Assembly (NCBI GenBank): GCA_934699585.1
Contig: CAKUWY010000023.1
Span: 1-40,284 of the forward strand
Direction: 5' to 3'
Length of the DNA: 40,284 nt
Source of the DNA: an uncultured Fibrobacter sp.
Lineage (GTDB): Bacteria; Fibrobacterota; Fibrobacteria; Fibrobacterales; Fibrobacteraceae
Positions 16,108-24,818 of this stretch are shown piece after piece. A program made the translations under genes and the position numbers. Under the pieces are notes generated by a model. The model was not told where the DNA came from. It did no database searches and worked only from the letters and a program-made list of their open reading frames with translations. Every line of letters starts with the position of its first letter. The first letter of the stretch is position 1.

Positions 16108-16941
16108 ATGAACATATTGCGTGGATTTTGTGTTACGGCGCTCACCTGTTGCGCGCTTGCATTTTTGGCGTGTTCCGACAACGAAAGTGCTGGCAAGACG
16201 GCCGAAAACCAGCCGATAGGCAACCTTTCCGAAAAACTTGTTGGCAAGTGGATCCATGCCGAAACCGATGGCGCTCCCGTGCTCACCAACCAGAAGTCCG
16301 TGAGAACCTTTGCCCTTGAAGATTCTGTCATGAAGGTTTACAACAGCATGGCCCTGAACGATGTGGGTGCATGGTGGGAACACAAGAAGAATATGGATGT
16401 CGCCATAGACGGCAACTGGGTAATCCTGAAGGCAAAATACGACAACGGCAAGTCTGTCACTACCGAAATGACGGTGATCGCTATTACCGACAAGGACATG
16501 CGCTTTGACGCCAAGACCACCTTGTTCAATGACGGCGAAGCCTATGCGGAAATTGCCCCGCGGCACGAACGGTTTGTTCGGGTAGAAAAGGATTATAGCC
16601 AGGAAATACTTGGTGTTTGGGAAGGCCATGTCACCAGTGACCAGTCCGCTTACGACGACCACAAGCAGCACCGCTGGGAATACAGGGACGATGGTACCTA
16701 TTCCTATATGGGCCTGACCGAAGATGGCGAGTGGGAAGACGATGTCAATTCCAAGGGATACTACTTTGTAGACGGCAACTTGCTCTGTACCCGCTGGAAA
16801 AACGTGGGAGACAGTACGGAACACCGTGAATGGTGGGAAATTGAATCTATTGAAAACGACGTGATGAACTGGATCGCTCTCCGCAAAAGCGAAAATGATT
16901 CCCTTTATACGGCAACCTTCAGCATGCACCGCGTCCAATAG
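16108..16941 (+). CDS. Lipoprotein with two lipocalin-like repeats
   Basis: A 277-residue lipoprotein. The signal peptide ends in the lipobox LAFLAC, followed by SDNES. Two copies of a G-x-W start motif are visible, GKWIHAETDG (about residue 46) and GVWEGHVTSD (about 168). Each is followed by strand-rich sequence, as in small lipocalin-like domains that measure or bind hydrophobic ligands. This is a structural analogy, not a named family. GGAGA lies about 6 nt before the ATG. A promoter of its own is likely; it stands between the etf operon and pyrH. Confidence 0.75.
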   Translation: MNILRGFCVTALTCCALAFLACSDNESAGKTAENQPIGNLSEKLVGKWIHAETDGAPVLTNQKSVRTFALEDSVMKVYNSMALNDVGAWWEHKKNMDVAIDGNWVILKAKYDNGKSVTTEMTVIAITDKDMRFDAKTTLFNDGEAYAEIAPRHERFVRVEKDYSQEILGVWEGHVTSDQSAYDDHKQHRWEYRDDGTYSYMGLTEDGEWEDDVNSKGYYFVDGNLLCTRWKNVGDSTEHREWWEIESIENDVMNWIALRKSENDSLYTATFSMHRVQ

Positions 16942-16999
16942 TTGACACTTCCTGTAACCAGCAAACCTAATACCTACAACCTAACCCCTAATCCCTATT

Positions 17000-17704
17000 A
17001 TGAAATTCAAACGCATTCTTCTCAAGCTCAGTGGCGAAGCCCTCGCAGGCGAAAAGGGCCACGGTATCGACAACCAGATTCTTTTCGACATGGCATCTGA
17101 AATTGCCTCCATTGTCAAGCAGGGCGTGCAGGTGGCCCTCGTGATTGGCGGCGGTAATCTGGTCCGTGGAATTTCTGCATCCGCGGGCGGCATGAATCGT
17201 GCCCAGGGCGATGCCATGGGCATGCTCGGCACCGTGATGAACGGCCTTGCCATGCAGGACGCTCTCGACAAGCAGGGAATCGACTCCGTGGTGATGTCCG
17301 CCATCCGCATGGAACCGGTCTGCGAATTCTTCGACCGCCGCAAGGCCCTCAAACTCCTCTCCGCAGGCTCTGTGGTGATTTTCTCCGCCGGTACGGGCAA
17401 CCCCTTCTTCACCACCGACAGCTGCGCCGCTCTCCGCGCTATCGAAAGCGAATGCGATGTCATCATGAAGGCCACCAAGGTCGACGGCATCTACACCGCA
17501 GACCCGGTCAAGGACCCGACCGCGACCCGCTTCGACGACATCAGCTACAAGGAAGTCATTTCCCGCGGTCTCAAGGTCATGGATACTGCGGCCGTCGCCC
17601 TCTGCATGGAAAACAACATGCCCATCTTCGTGTTCAAGATGGAAAAGGGCAATTTGACCCGTGCTGCCATCAATGGTGACCTCGGCACCCTGGTTCACTG
17701 CTAA
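17000..17704 (+). CDS. pyrH: Uridylate kinase
   Basis: A 234-residue UMP kinase of the amino-acid-kinase fold that makes UDP for pyrimidine supply. Motifs: FKRILLKLSGEALAG at the N-terminus, VALVIGGGNLVRG, FSAGTGNPFFTTDS with the conserved TGNPFFTTD, and ATKVDGIYTADP near the C-terminal half. The ATG at 17000 has no Shine-Dalgarno sequence; it is preceded by a G-poor leader with repeated CCTAA/CCTA units (16966-16997). pyrH-frr is a widely conserved pair. Confidence 0.97.
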   Translation: MKFKRILLKLSGEALAGEKGHGIDNQILFDMASEIASIVKQGVQVALVIGGGNLVRGISASAGGMNRAQGDAMGMLGTVMNGLAMQDALDKQGIDSVVMSAIRMEPVCEFFDRRKALKLLSAGSVVIFSAGTGNPFFTTDSCAALRAIESECDVIMKATKVDGIYTADPVKDPTATRFDDISYKEVISRGLKVMDTAAVALCMENNMPIFVFKMEKGNLTRAAINGDLGTLVHC

Positions 17705-17711
17705 CCCTCTT

Positions 17712-17738
17712 CGTCATCCCCGGCTTGACCGGGGATCT
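17712..17738. repeat. Palindromic repeat, GTCATCCC type, after pyrH
   Basis: Stem ATCCCCGG / CCGGGGAT around CTTGA, followed by CTTTA. It lies 8 bases after the pyrH stop and may act as a 3'-end hairpin. Confidence 0.8.
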
Positions 17739-17767
17739 TTACGCGGTACTTTCTAGAGATTTTTACT

Positions 17768-17773
17768 TATATT
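17768..17773 (+). promoter_or_regulatory. -10 box upstream of frr
   Basis: TATATT followed by TAGTCC, 49 bases before the frr ATG, suggesting frr-uppS-cdsA has its own promoter despite lying just after pyrH. Confidence 0.5.
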
Positions 17774-17822
17774 TAGTCCAATATAAACCTAACCACTAAC
17801 CACTGTTTACCAACCACTGATT

Positions 17823-18356
17823 ATGGCAGACTACACCGAAAAAATGGACAAGGCCATCGAGGCCACCGAACGTGAATTTTCCAAGATCCGCGCAGGCCAG
17901 GCTAGCCCCGCGATTCTGAACGATGTGCGCATCGACTACTATGGCACGCCCACCCCGATTTCTCAGGTGGCAAAGATTTCCGTGCCCGAACCCCGCATGC
18001 TGCTGGTGACCCCCTGGGAAAAGCAGCTGGTCGATACTATCGACAAGGCAATCCTCGCCGCCAACATCGGCGTGACCCCCATGAAGGACGGTAACTGTAT
18101 CCGCGTGACGCTCCCCATCCTTACCTCTGAACGCCGTCAGGAACTGGCCAAGGTGGCCCGCAAGCACGCCGAAGAAGGCCGTGTGGCTATCCGCAACATC
18201 CGTCGCGATGCCAACGATGCCATCAAGAAGAACAAGGAGCTTCCCGAAGACGAAGTCAAGAAGCAGCAGGACGAAATCCAAAAGGCTACAGACAAGTATA
18301 TCGCAAAGATTGACGCTCTCCTTGCCGAAAAGGAAGCGGACCTCCTGAAGGTGTAG
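17823..18356 (+). CDS. frr: Ribosome recycling factor
   Basis: A 177-residue RRF, slightly shorter than the usual 185. It contains FSKIRAGQASPAILNDVRIDYYG in two adjacent conserved blocks, TPISQVAKISVPEPRML, and the helical VARKHAEEGRVAIRNIRRDAN segment that contacts the ribosome. It splits post-termination ribosomes with EF-G. The ATG at 17823 lacks a ribosome site; the leader has CCTAACCACTAACCACT repeats (17789-17820), as before pyrH. Confidence 0.97.
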   Translation: MADYTEKMDKAIEATEREFSKIRAGQASPAILNDVRIDYYGTPTPISQVAKISVPEPRMLLVTPWEKQLVDTIDKAILAANIGVTPMKDGNCIRVTLPILTSERRQELAKVARKHAEEGRVAIRNIRRDANDAIKKNKELPEDEVKKQQDEIQKATDKYIAKIDALLAEKEADLLKV

Positions 18357-18368
18357 TCCGGAGCGGTT

Positions 18369-19079
18369 GTGGCTAACCAGCTGAGACATGTGGCCATCAT
18401 CATGGACGGCAACGGGCGTTGGGCCCGCAGCCGCGGTTTGGAGCGTTTTCTGGGGCACCGCAAGGGGACCCAGGCCACCATCGATGCCGTTGAAGTAGGC
18501 GTGAACCTCAAGCTGGAACACATGACGCTTTACGTGTTCAGTTCCGAGAACTGGGGTCGCCCCAGCAAGGAAGTGGATTACCTGATGAACCTCCTCATCG
18601 AGATGGTGGTAAAGGAAATCCCCGACCTCATGGAAAAGAACGTGAAGCTCACGGTCATCGGGAACATGGAACGCCTGCCAGAGAAACCCCGCGCAAGTCT
18701 CCAGTCTGCCATCGACAAGACGGCAAACAATACGGGCATGCAGTTGAACCTGGCCATCTCGTATGGTGGCAGGCTCGAAATCGTGGATGCGACGAAGGCC
18801 ATTGCCGCGCAAGTACAGGCAGGGACTCTCAAGGTTGAGGATATCGACGAGACTGTATTTGCAAAGAATTTGTACTTAAAGGGCGCTCCCGATCCGGATC
18901 TGGTCATCCGTACCGGCGGCGAGTTCAGGCTTTCGAACTACCTGCTCTGGCAGGCGGCCTACAGCGAGTTCTATGTGACGGATACGCTTTGGCCCGACTT
19001 TACCAAAGAGGAGTTCCTGAAGGCTGTGGAGTTTTTCAAAACCCGCGAAAGAAGGTTTGGGAAGGTGTTGCATGAGTAA
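18369..19079 (+). CDS. uppS: Isoprenyl (undecaprenyl) diphosphate synthase
   Basis: A 236-residue cis-prenyltransferase that makes the C55 carrier lipid for peptidoglycan and O-chains. Motifs: VAIIMDGNGRWA with the catalytic Asp, RGLERFLGHRKGTQA, YVFSSENWGRP, and LVIRTGGEFRLSNYLLWQ followed by AYSEFYVTDTLWPDF. It starts at GTG 18369 with GGAG about 6 nt upstream, 12 bases after frr. The end overlaps cdsA by 8 bases. Unlike E. coli the order is frr-uppS-cdsA-dxr-rseP, with dxr after cdsA. Confidence 0.96.
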   Translation: MANQLRHVAIIMDGNGRWARSRGLERFLGHRKGTQATIDAVEVGVNLKLEHMTLYVFSSENWGRPSKEVDYLMNLLIEMVVKEIPDLMEKNVKLTVIGNMERLPEKPRASLQSAIDKTANNTGMQLNLAISYGGRLEIVDATKAIAAQVQAGTLKVEDIDETVFAKNLYLKGAPDPDLVIRTGGEFRLSNYLLWQAAYSEFYVTDTLWPDFTKEEFLKAVEFFKTRERRFGKVLHE

Positions 19080-19953
19080 TCTGGCTCAGCGTTTGATAAC
19101 GGCGTTTATCGCCATTCCGATAGTGTTCTTTTTGCTGTGGTTCAGCGACTACAGCCGTATCGGGCTTATGTGCTTCTTGGCTGGCGTGGGCGCCTGGGAA
19201 TGGGCGGGCATGGCCTCCAAGATGTACAAGGGGCCGGACACCCGCTATCTTTCTTTTGCATCGTCCTTGGCTTTGACCCTGGCGTGGACGCTTTCCAAGG
19301 GTGGCTATTTCGGGCTTCCTGCCGTACCATACGTGGTGGGCATGACTTTCCTGGTGATTTTTGCCATCTACATCGGTGTGGCCTACGCCAAGGTAGAAAT
19401 TGACCATCTGTTCCCCTGGCTGGTGATGCAGCTGGGCGCTCCGCTATACGTGGGCCTCTGGGGCGGCATGAACGTACTCATGATGGGTAACGGTCAGGGT
19501 TTTGAACATTGCTATGCCTTTATCTTGGTGATGACATCTGTGTGGATGTGCGACACGGTGGCCTATTTCTTCGGGAAATTCGCCGCTGGCAAGGGACCCT
19601 TCGGGCGTCACCCCTTTGCACCCAGCATCAGCCCCAAGAAAACTTGGGAAGGAAGCGTCGCTGGTTCTATCGCCACCATTGCCTGGGTGGCCTACTGGGC
19701 CAAGTGCAGCGCTGCCCTCAGTTGCTTTAGCGTAGAAATTGACTGGGCCCGGGCCGTTATTCTCGGCGTGCTCGTCACGGTGGCCGGCCAGGCCGGCGAC
19801 CTCTTGATGAGTGCCCTCAAGCGCTGGAGCGGAACCAAGGATTCCGGCAATTTGTTCGTGGGTCATGGCGGAGTGCTTGATCGCTGCGATTCGTTCTACC
19901 TCGCGGCCCCTGCCCTTTACCTGCTCATGGACTTTTTCAAGAATATTGCTTAA
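19072..19953 (+). CDS. cdsA: Phosphatidate cytidylyltransferase (CDP-diglyceride synthase)
   Basis: A 293-residue multi-pass membrane enzyme that makes CDP-diacylglycerol from phosphatidate and CTP. The family signature is present near the C-terminus as SALKRWSGTKDSGNLFVG followed by HGGVLDRCDS. About eight hydrophobic segments are visible, for example LITAFIAIPIVFFLLWF. The ATG at 19072 overlaps the uppS stop (ATGAGTAA) with AAGG upstream. The frame is open a few codons further upstream, but the overlap start fits the family. Confidence 0.95.
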   Translation: MSNLAQRLITAFIAIPIVFFLLWFSDYSRIGLMCFLAGVGAWEWAGMASKMYKGPDTRYLSFASSLALTLAWTLSKGGYFGLPAVPYVVGMTFLVIFAIYIGVAYAKVEIDHLFPWLVMQLGAPLYVGLWGGMNVLMMGNGQGFEHCYAFILVMTSVWMCDTVAYFFGKFAAGKGPFGRHPFAPSISPKKTWEGSVAGSIATIAWVAYWAKCSAALSCFSVEIDWARAVILGVLVTVAGQAGDLLMSALKRWSGTKDSGNLFVGHGGVLDRCDSFYLAAPALYLLMDFFKNIA

Positions 19954-19965
19954 TAGGTGGACTTT

Positions 19966-20382
19966 ATGAAATCCAAGTTTCTTGTCGGGGCGTGCGCTTT
20001 GGTGATGGCCCTTGGTTTTACCGCATGTGACGACAGCAGTTCTGCAAGTTCCGATCCGGGCACGACGACTACGGAACCCGGCGATGGCGACAAGGGTAAC
20101 GACAAGAATGCCGACAAGCCGGGCGACATCTGCGGAGCCAAGCCCGAGGCTGGGTGCAACTTCAAGAAAGAAGACAAGGTCTGGAAGTTCATATACAAGG
20201 ACTGGAATTACATTGACATTTATACATGGACCGACGATTCCACTGTTGAATTCAAAGAATGCATGAACTCCTACCACATGGACAGAAACGATTCAACCTA
20301 CACGAATGTGACTCGCGACGAAATGTTCGAGAAGGTGATGGCTGATTGTAAGTCCTTCGCTGATACCGAAGGCGGAAACTAA
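19966..20382 (+). CDS. Small lipoprotein, unknown function
   Basis: A 138-residue lipoprotein with signal KFLVGACALVMALGFTAC and a Ser/Asp/Gly/Thr-rich linker (about residues 25-55, many Asp and Lys) before a compact C-terminal part containing three further Cys. No family recognised. ATG at 19966 is preferred over GTG at 19957 because AGGTGG lies just upstream of it. It is inserted between cdsA and dxr and probably shares their transcript; a loosely linked passenger is as likely as a functional partner. Confidence 0.72.
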   Translation: MKSKFLVGACALVMALGFTACDDSSSASSDPGTTTTEPGDGDKGNDKNADKPGDICGAKPEAGCNFKKEDKVWKFIYKDWNYIDIYTWTDDSTVEFKECMNSYHMDRNDSTYTNVTRDEMFEKVMADCKSFADTEGGN

Positions 20383-20394
20383 GGAATTGTGATT

Positions 20395-21540
20395 ATGAAA
20401 AATGTTGTTCTTCTCGGTGCGACTGGTTCTATCGGGACTTCCAGCGTCGATGTGATTTTGCAACACTCCGATATTTTCAAGCTTTACGCCGTTGCCGCCA
20501 ACAGCAGTGTGGCGAAGGTGGCCGAAATTGTGCGCAAGTTCAAGGTGGAACGCGTGTGCATGTTCGACCCGAATGCTGCGAAGGAGTTGGAAAAGGAATT
20601 GGGCATGCCTGTGCTCGCCGGCATGGAAGGCCTGTGTGAACTGGCCGCCGACCCCAAGGCCGACATCATCATCAACGCCCTGATGGGTGCCGTGGGCTGC
20701 CTCCCGACCATTACCGCCATCGAACACGGAAAGCATGTGGCTCTTGCGAACAAGGAAACCATGGTCATGGCTGGCCCCGTCATTTGGGACAAGCTCGCCG
20801 AAAACCCGAAGTCCTTCATTACGCCGATTGACTCCGAACACAGCGCCATTTTCCAGTGCCTTTCCGGCCGCCCCGAAAAGGAAGTCGAATTCCTCGAAAT
20901 CACGGCGTCCGGCGGACCTTTCCGGGAATGGCCTATCGAAAAGTTTGAATCCATCACCGTGGCCGACGCCCTGAATCACCCGGTGTGGAGCATGGGCAAG
21001 AAGATTACCATCGACTCTGCTTCTATGATGAACAAGGGCCTGGAAGTTCTGGAAGCCCATTTCTTGTTCCACATTCCTTACGAACAGATCAAGGTGGTGG
21101 TTCACCCCCAGTCCATGGTGCATTCCCTGGTGCAGTTCCGGGATGGTTCCTTGATGGCTCAGCTGGGCGCTCCCGACATGCGCATTCCTATCCAGGTGGC
21201 CCTTACCTGGCCCGACCGCCTGCCGCTGGAGACCAAGCGTCTGGACCTGCCGACGCTGGCGAAGCTCACCTTCTTCGAGCCAGACTTCAACAAGTTCCGC
21301 TGCCTCGCCCTGGCTTTTGAAGCGGGCCGTCGTGGCGGTATCGTTCCGGCCATGATGAACGCTGCCAACGAGGTGCTGGTTGATGCCTTCCTCAAGGGGA
21401 ACCTGAAGTTTACCGATATCCCGAAGCATGTGGAAACCATAATGGCAGGCGCTCCTACGGTCTCTGGCCACCTGACCCTGGACCAGGTTCTCGAAGCCGA
21501 CGCTGAGGCTCGTCGCTTGACTGCGGCCCTCATTAAATAG
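20395..21540 (+). CDS. dxr: 1-deoxy-D-xylulose 5-phosphate reductoisomerase
   Basis: A 381-residue enzyme of the MEP isoprenoid pathway that converts DXP to MEP with NADPH. Motifs: VVLLGATGSIGTSSVDV for NADPH, VALANKETMVMAG, TPIDSEHSAIFQ with the metal ligands, LEITASGGPFREW, and HPVWSMGKKITIDSASMMNK with the active-site loop. It feeds isoprenyl units to UppS encoded upstream. ATG at 20395 has AAGGA 9 nt upstream; GTG at 20389 is too close to it. Confidence 0.97.
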   Translation: MKNVVLLGATGSIGTSSVDVILQHSDIFKLYAVAANSSVAKVAEIVRKFKVERVCMFDPNAAKELEKELGMPVLAGMEGLCELAADPKADIIINALMGAVGCLPTITAIEHGKHVALANKETMVMAGPVIWDKLAENPKSFITPIDSEHSAIFQCLSGRPEKEVEFLEITASGGPFREWPIEKFESITVADALNHPVWSMGKKITIDSASMMNKGLEVLEAHFLFHIPYEQIKVVVHPQSMVHSLVQFRDGSLMAQLGAPDMRIPIQVALTWPDRLPLETKRLDLPTLAKLTFFEPDFNKFRCLALAFEAGRRGGIVPAMMNAANEVLVDAFLKGNLKFTDIPKHVETIMAGAPTVSGHLTLDQVLEADAEARRLTAALIK

Positions 21541-21542
21541 TA

Positions 21543-22922
21543 ATGGAAAATGTCCTTGACAATGTTCTGATGTTCGTGCTGGGCCTTATCGGGCTGAGCT
21601 TTCTCGTGACCATTCACGAGCTAGGCCATTTTTTGGTGGCCAAGTGGAACAATGTCAAGGTGAACACTTTCAGTATCGGCTTTGGCAAAAAACTGATCAA
21701 GTTCCGCCACGGCGAAACGGAATATTGTCTGTCGGCCATACCCTTTGGCGGTTATGTGGCCATGGCGGGGGAGAACCCGGACAAGCTTAAAGAAGGCCAA
21801 GTTCCAGACGAGCGGGATTTTGTGGCCAAGTCGGTGGGAGCCCGTGCGGCCATTGCCTTTGCTGGGCCCTTCATCAACATCGTTTTTGCCTTTTTGCTCT
21901 TGATGGTGCTCTATATGGTGGGTGTCGAAGAGGCCGACAACAAGAACCTCATCGTGGGCTTTGTGGCGAACGATTCTTCGGCAGAAATTGCAGGTATCCT
22001 GCCCGGCGATACCATTACCGCCATGAACGAAAAGCCTACCCAGGGTTGGGACGATTTTCGGGAGCAGATTGGCGTGAGCCTCGGTGCAGAGGTGGTGCTG
22101 GAAGTCCATCGGGGTGGCGCTCCGCTGAACATTACCGTGGTGCCGCAGGAACTGGTGATTCCTGCCCAGGATTCTACGGGCAAGCCCATCAAGATGGGTA
22201 TCGGCGATATCGGGATTTATCCCCGAAACCGCGTCATGGTACGGCTTCCGCCTGTGGCAGGGTCTGCTGCCGAAAAGGCCGGAATTCTCCAGAATGACAC
22301 CATCTTTGAAATTAACGGCGAACACATTTCCCGCTACGAAGAAGTGGTGCGTATTATTGACGGAAGCAAGGGCGAGCCTGTTAATATTACGGTTATCCGA
22401 AACGGCGATACCCTTACCAAGGCACTGACCCCTGTTTATAACGAGGAATACGATCGTTACATGGTGGGAATCCAGATGGGCTACGTGCTTTTCCGCGAAA
22501 CTAAAATCGTACGTCGCGGACCTGTCGAGGCCTTCACGAAAACTTGCGCCACCAGCTGGAAAATGACCACCAGCATCTTCCGCTATTTCAAGCGCATGTT
22601 CCAGGGACAAGTGAAGGTAGATGCCTTCTCCGGTCCGGTTTCTATCGTGGCCGTGATGGGTAACGTGTGGATGAGCGGCTTCCAGGACTTTTTGATGCTC
22701 CTTGCCCTCATCAGTATCAACCTGGGCGTAATGAACCTACTTCCGCTCGCCATTACCGATGGCGGCCTACTGATGTTTCTCGGAATCGAGAAATTGCGCG
22801 GCAAGCCGCTTTCTACCAAGACGCAGAGCATTATCCAGAACGTCGCCGCTGCATTCTTCATCAGCTTCTTCGTGTTTATCACGATTCTCGACTTCGGCAA
22901 GCTCTCGCTGTTCTTGAAATGA
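21543..22922 (+). CDS. rseP: RseP-type site-2 intramembrane zinc protease
   Basis: A 459-residue membrane metalloprotease. The zinc motif HELGH is at residues 25-29 in the first membrane segment. Two PDZ domains follow (about 130-200, with SAEIAGILPGDTI; and 230-300, with SAAEKAGILQNDTIFEING). The C-terminal membrane part carries MNLLPLAITDGG, where most relatives read LPIPxLDGG, so the third metal ligand Asp is kept but its neighbour differs. RseP cleaves anti-sigma factors and leftover signal peptides. It starts 2 bases after dxr and closes the operon. Confidence 0.95.
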   Translation: MENVLDNVLMFVLGLIGLSFLVTIHELGHFLVAKWNNVKVNTFSIGFGKKLIKFRHGETEYCLSAIPFGGYVAMAGENPDKLKEGQVPDERDFVAKSVGARAAIAFAGPFINIVFAFLLLMVLYMVGVEEADNKNLIVGFVANDSSAEIAGILPGDTITAMNEKPTQGWDDFREQIGVSLGAEVVLEVHRGGAPLNITVVPQELVIPAQDSTGKPIKMGIGDIGIYPRNRVMVRLPPVAGSAAEKAGILQNDTIFEINGEHISRYEEVVRIIDGSKGEPVNITVIRNGDTLTKALTPVYNEEYDRYMVGIQMGYVLFRETKIVRRGPVEAFTKTCATSWKMTTSIFRYFKRMFQGQVKVDAFSGPVSIVAVMGNVWMSGFQDFLMLLALISINLGVMNLLPLAITDGGLLMFLGIEKLRGKPLSTKTQSIIQNVAAAFFISFFVFITILDFGKLSLFLK

Positions 22923-22931
22923 CAACGAAGT

Positions 22932-22979
22932 TGTCATCCTGAGCGGAGGCGTAGTAACGCCGGAGTCGAAGGATCCAGA
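22932..22979. repeat. Palindromic repeat, GTCATCCTGAGCG type
   Basis: GTCATCCTGAGCG, a GGCGT-AGTA-ACGCC central hairpin, then GTCGAAGGATCC. Same family as 10982, with a different centre. An ACAAC-GAA-GTTGT hairpin precedes it. Confidence 0.75.
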
Positions 22980-23008
22980 CCAGCATTGATAAACAACCGA
23001 GTTTTCTT

Positions 23009-24127
23009 ATGATAGACAATGAAATTGAAAATCGCAGCAAGGTCATCGTGCGCACGAGTATCGTGGGCATCGCTACAAACGTGGTGCTTTCGGCATTCAA
23101 GGCTGCCATCGGTTTTGTCACGGGTTCCATCGCCGTCACCCTCGACGCGGTGAACAACCTCTCCGACGCGCTCTCCTCGGTGATTACCATCGTGGGCGCA
23201 AAACTTGCGAATAAACTTCCCGACAAGAAACACCCGCTGGGTTACGGGCGCATCGAGTACCTGAGCGCCATGATTGTTGCCGCCATCGTGCTGTACGCGG
23301 GCGGCACCTCCGCCGTGGAATCCGTCAAGAAAATCATAACCCCCGAAGCCGCCGACTATTCTACGATATCGCTGGTAATTATTGCTGCCGCCGTGGTGGT
23401 AAAACTCGTGCTCGGCAAGTACGTAAAGAGTCAGGGCGAGCGCGTGAATTCCGGTGCGCTTGTGGCCTCCGGTACCGACGCCCTTTTCGATTCCATCCTG
23501 TCTGCATCGGTGCTGGCCTCTGCCATCGTGTTCGTGACGATGGGTGTTTCGCTCGAGGCCTACGTGGGCGTGCTGATTTCATTGTTCATCATCAAGTCCG
23601 GCATCGAAATGCTCAAGGATACGTTGGACGACATTCTGGGCAAGCGCACTGACGGCGACACCGCCAAGGAAATCAAAAAGATCCTCACCTCCGAAAAACC
23701 CGTACGCGGCGCCTATGACTTGATTCTGAACGATTACGGTCCCAACAAGGCCCTGGCCTCGGTGCACCTGGAACTGCCCGATTCCATGACCGTCGAAGAA
23801 GTGGACGTGCTCACCCGCAAGCTGCAACACCGGGTGTTCAAGGAAACGGGCGTCATCCTCACGGGCGTGGGAGTTTATTCGTACAACACCAAGGACGACG
23901 AAGCCGCCAAAATCCGTAGCGATGTTTTGAAAATCGTGAAGTCCCACGAATGGGCGCTGCAGATGCACGGCTTCTACGTGGACGTGGCCGAAAAGTCACT
24001 CCGCTTCGATGTGGTGCTGAGTTTCGAAATCACTGCTGACGAAGCTCTCAAAATTTTGTACAAGGAAATTGGAACGGCCTACCCCGAATACAACCTGCAC
24101 ATCGCTCCCGATGTGGATTTGGGATGA
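23009..24127 (+). CDS. Cation diffusion facilitator family transporter
   Basis: A 372-residue CDF protein with about six membrane segments (residues 15-210) and a C-terminal cytoplasmic domain. Metal-site residues are visible in the second segment as LDAVNNLSDALSS and in the fifth as SGTDALFDSILSA; KKHPLGYGRIEYLSAM is the conserved loop. The Asp/Asn pattern (rather than HxxxD) suggests Mn2+, Fe2+ or broad specificity instead of Zn2+ alone (inference). The C-terminal part is longer than usual and may be duplicated. The start is ATG 23009, with little ribosome site, just after a repeat. Confidence 0.88.
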   Translation: MIDNEIENRSKVIVRTSIVGIATNVVLSAFKAAIGFVTGSIAVTLDAVNNLSDALSSVITIVGAKLANKLPDKKHPLGYGRIEYLSAMIVAAIVLYAGGTSAVESVKKIITPEAADYSTISLVIIAAAVVVKLVLGKYVKSQGERVNSGALVASGTDALFDSILSASVLASAIVFVTMGVSLEAYVGVLISLFIIKSGIEMLKDTLDDILGKRTDGDTAKEIKKILTSEKPVRGAYDLILNDYGPNKALASVHLELPDSMTVEEVDVLTRKLQHRVFKETGVILTGVGVYSYNTKDDEAAKIRSDVLKIVKSHEWALQMHGFYVDVAEKSLRFDVVLSFEITADEALKILYKEIGTAYPEYNLHIAPDVDLG

Positions 24128-24167
24128 AAAAACCTGACAATGGATAAAAATTACTTATTTTATATCT

Positions 24168-24818
24168 ATGCCGAGTTTGTTTTTCAAAATGCGTTTTTTG
24201 GCGTGTTCTGTGCTTGTTTTGCTTTGCGCTTGTGACGATATTGTTTCATCTAGCGAAACTTACAGTCAAAGGTGCAGCGATAATTCCAACATCGTAGGTT
24301 ATGCCGCTGATTTTGGCGGTTATAAAAAAGGCAAGAAAATCCCTTTCAAGCATTCAGACGGCTACCTGTTTTCCCTTACTGTTACCGAGAGGGAAAATTT
24401 CATTGACCACATTTGCCAAAAACACTTGGTTACAACACTTGAATCGGCATACCCCATCTATTCCATTTTGCTTGCCTCTCAGGCCCCCACCTTTTATTAT
24501 AGTGAAGAAGACAAAAAGAATGGTGGAAATGTCGACGTGATTTTCGGGCAGTACACCTTTTCGCTCATGAATCCTCTCGCTCGCGAAAAAATGCAAAGCC
24601 TCGATTCTTCTTACATCGACACCATGAAAATCAATGGAATCGTATACACGGGTGTCGCCGTAAGCAACGGAAAAAAGTACAAGCAACCCAACAATGAAAA
24701 TTATTACAACAGCACTGTTGAATCTGGCGCCAAGCTTTACTACAATACCAAAAAGGGAATCTTGAAAATCGAGCTGGAAGACGGTAGTTACATTGCAATC
24801 AACGAGGAGGATGACTGA
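24168..24818 (+). CDS. Lipoprotein, unknown function
   Basis: A 216-residue protein with a lipoprotein signal ending in VLLCAC and then DDIVSSSE. The mature part has mixed alpha/beta composition and no family I recognise. The ATG at 24168 sits only a few bases after a TTTTATAT box; if that box is the -10, translation must begin at the second ATG (24189), which gives an equally good lipoprotein signal. The stop overlaps the start of the next lipoprotein gene (TGATG), so the two are co-translated and may act together. Confidence 0.68.
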   Translation: MPSLFFKMRFLACSVLVLLCACDDIVSSSETYSQRCSDNSNIVGYAADFGGYKKGKKIPFKHSDGYLFSLTVTERENFIDHICQKHLVTTLESAYPIYSILLASQAPTFYYSEEDKKNGGNVDVIFGQYTFSLMNPLAREKMQSLDSSYIDTMKINGIVYTGVAVSNGKKYKQPNNENYYNSTVESGAKLYYNTKKGILKIELEDGSYIAINEEDD

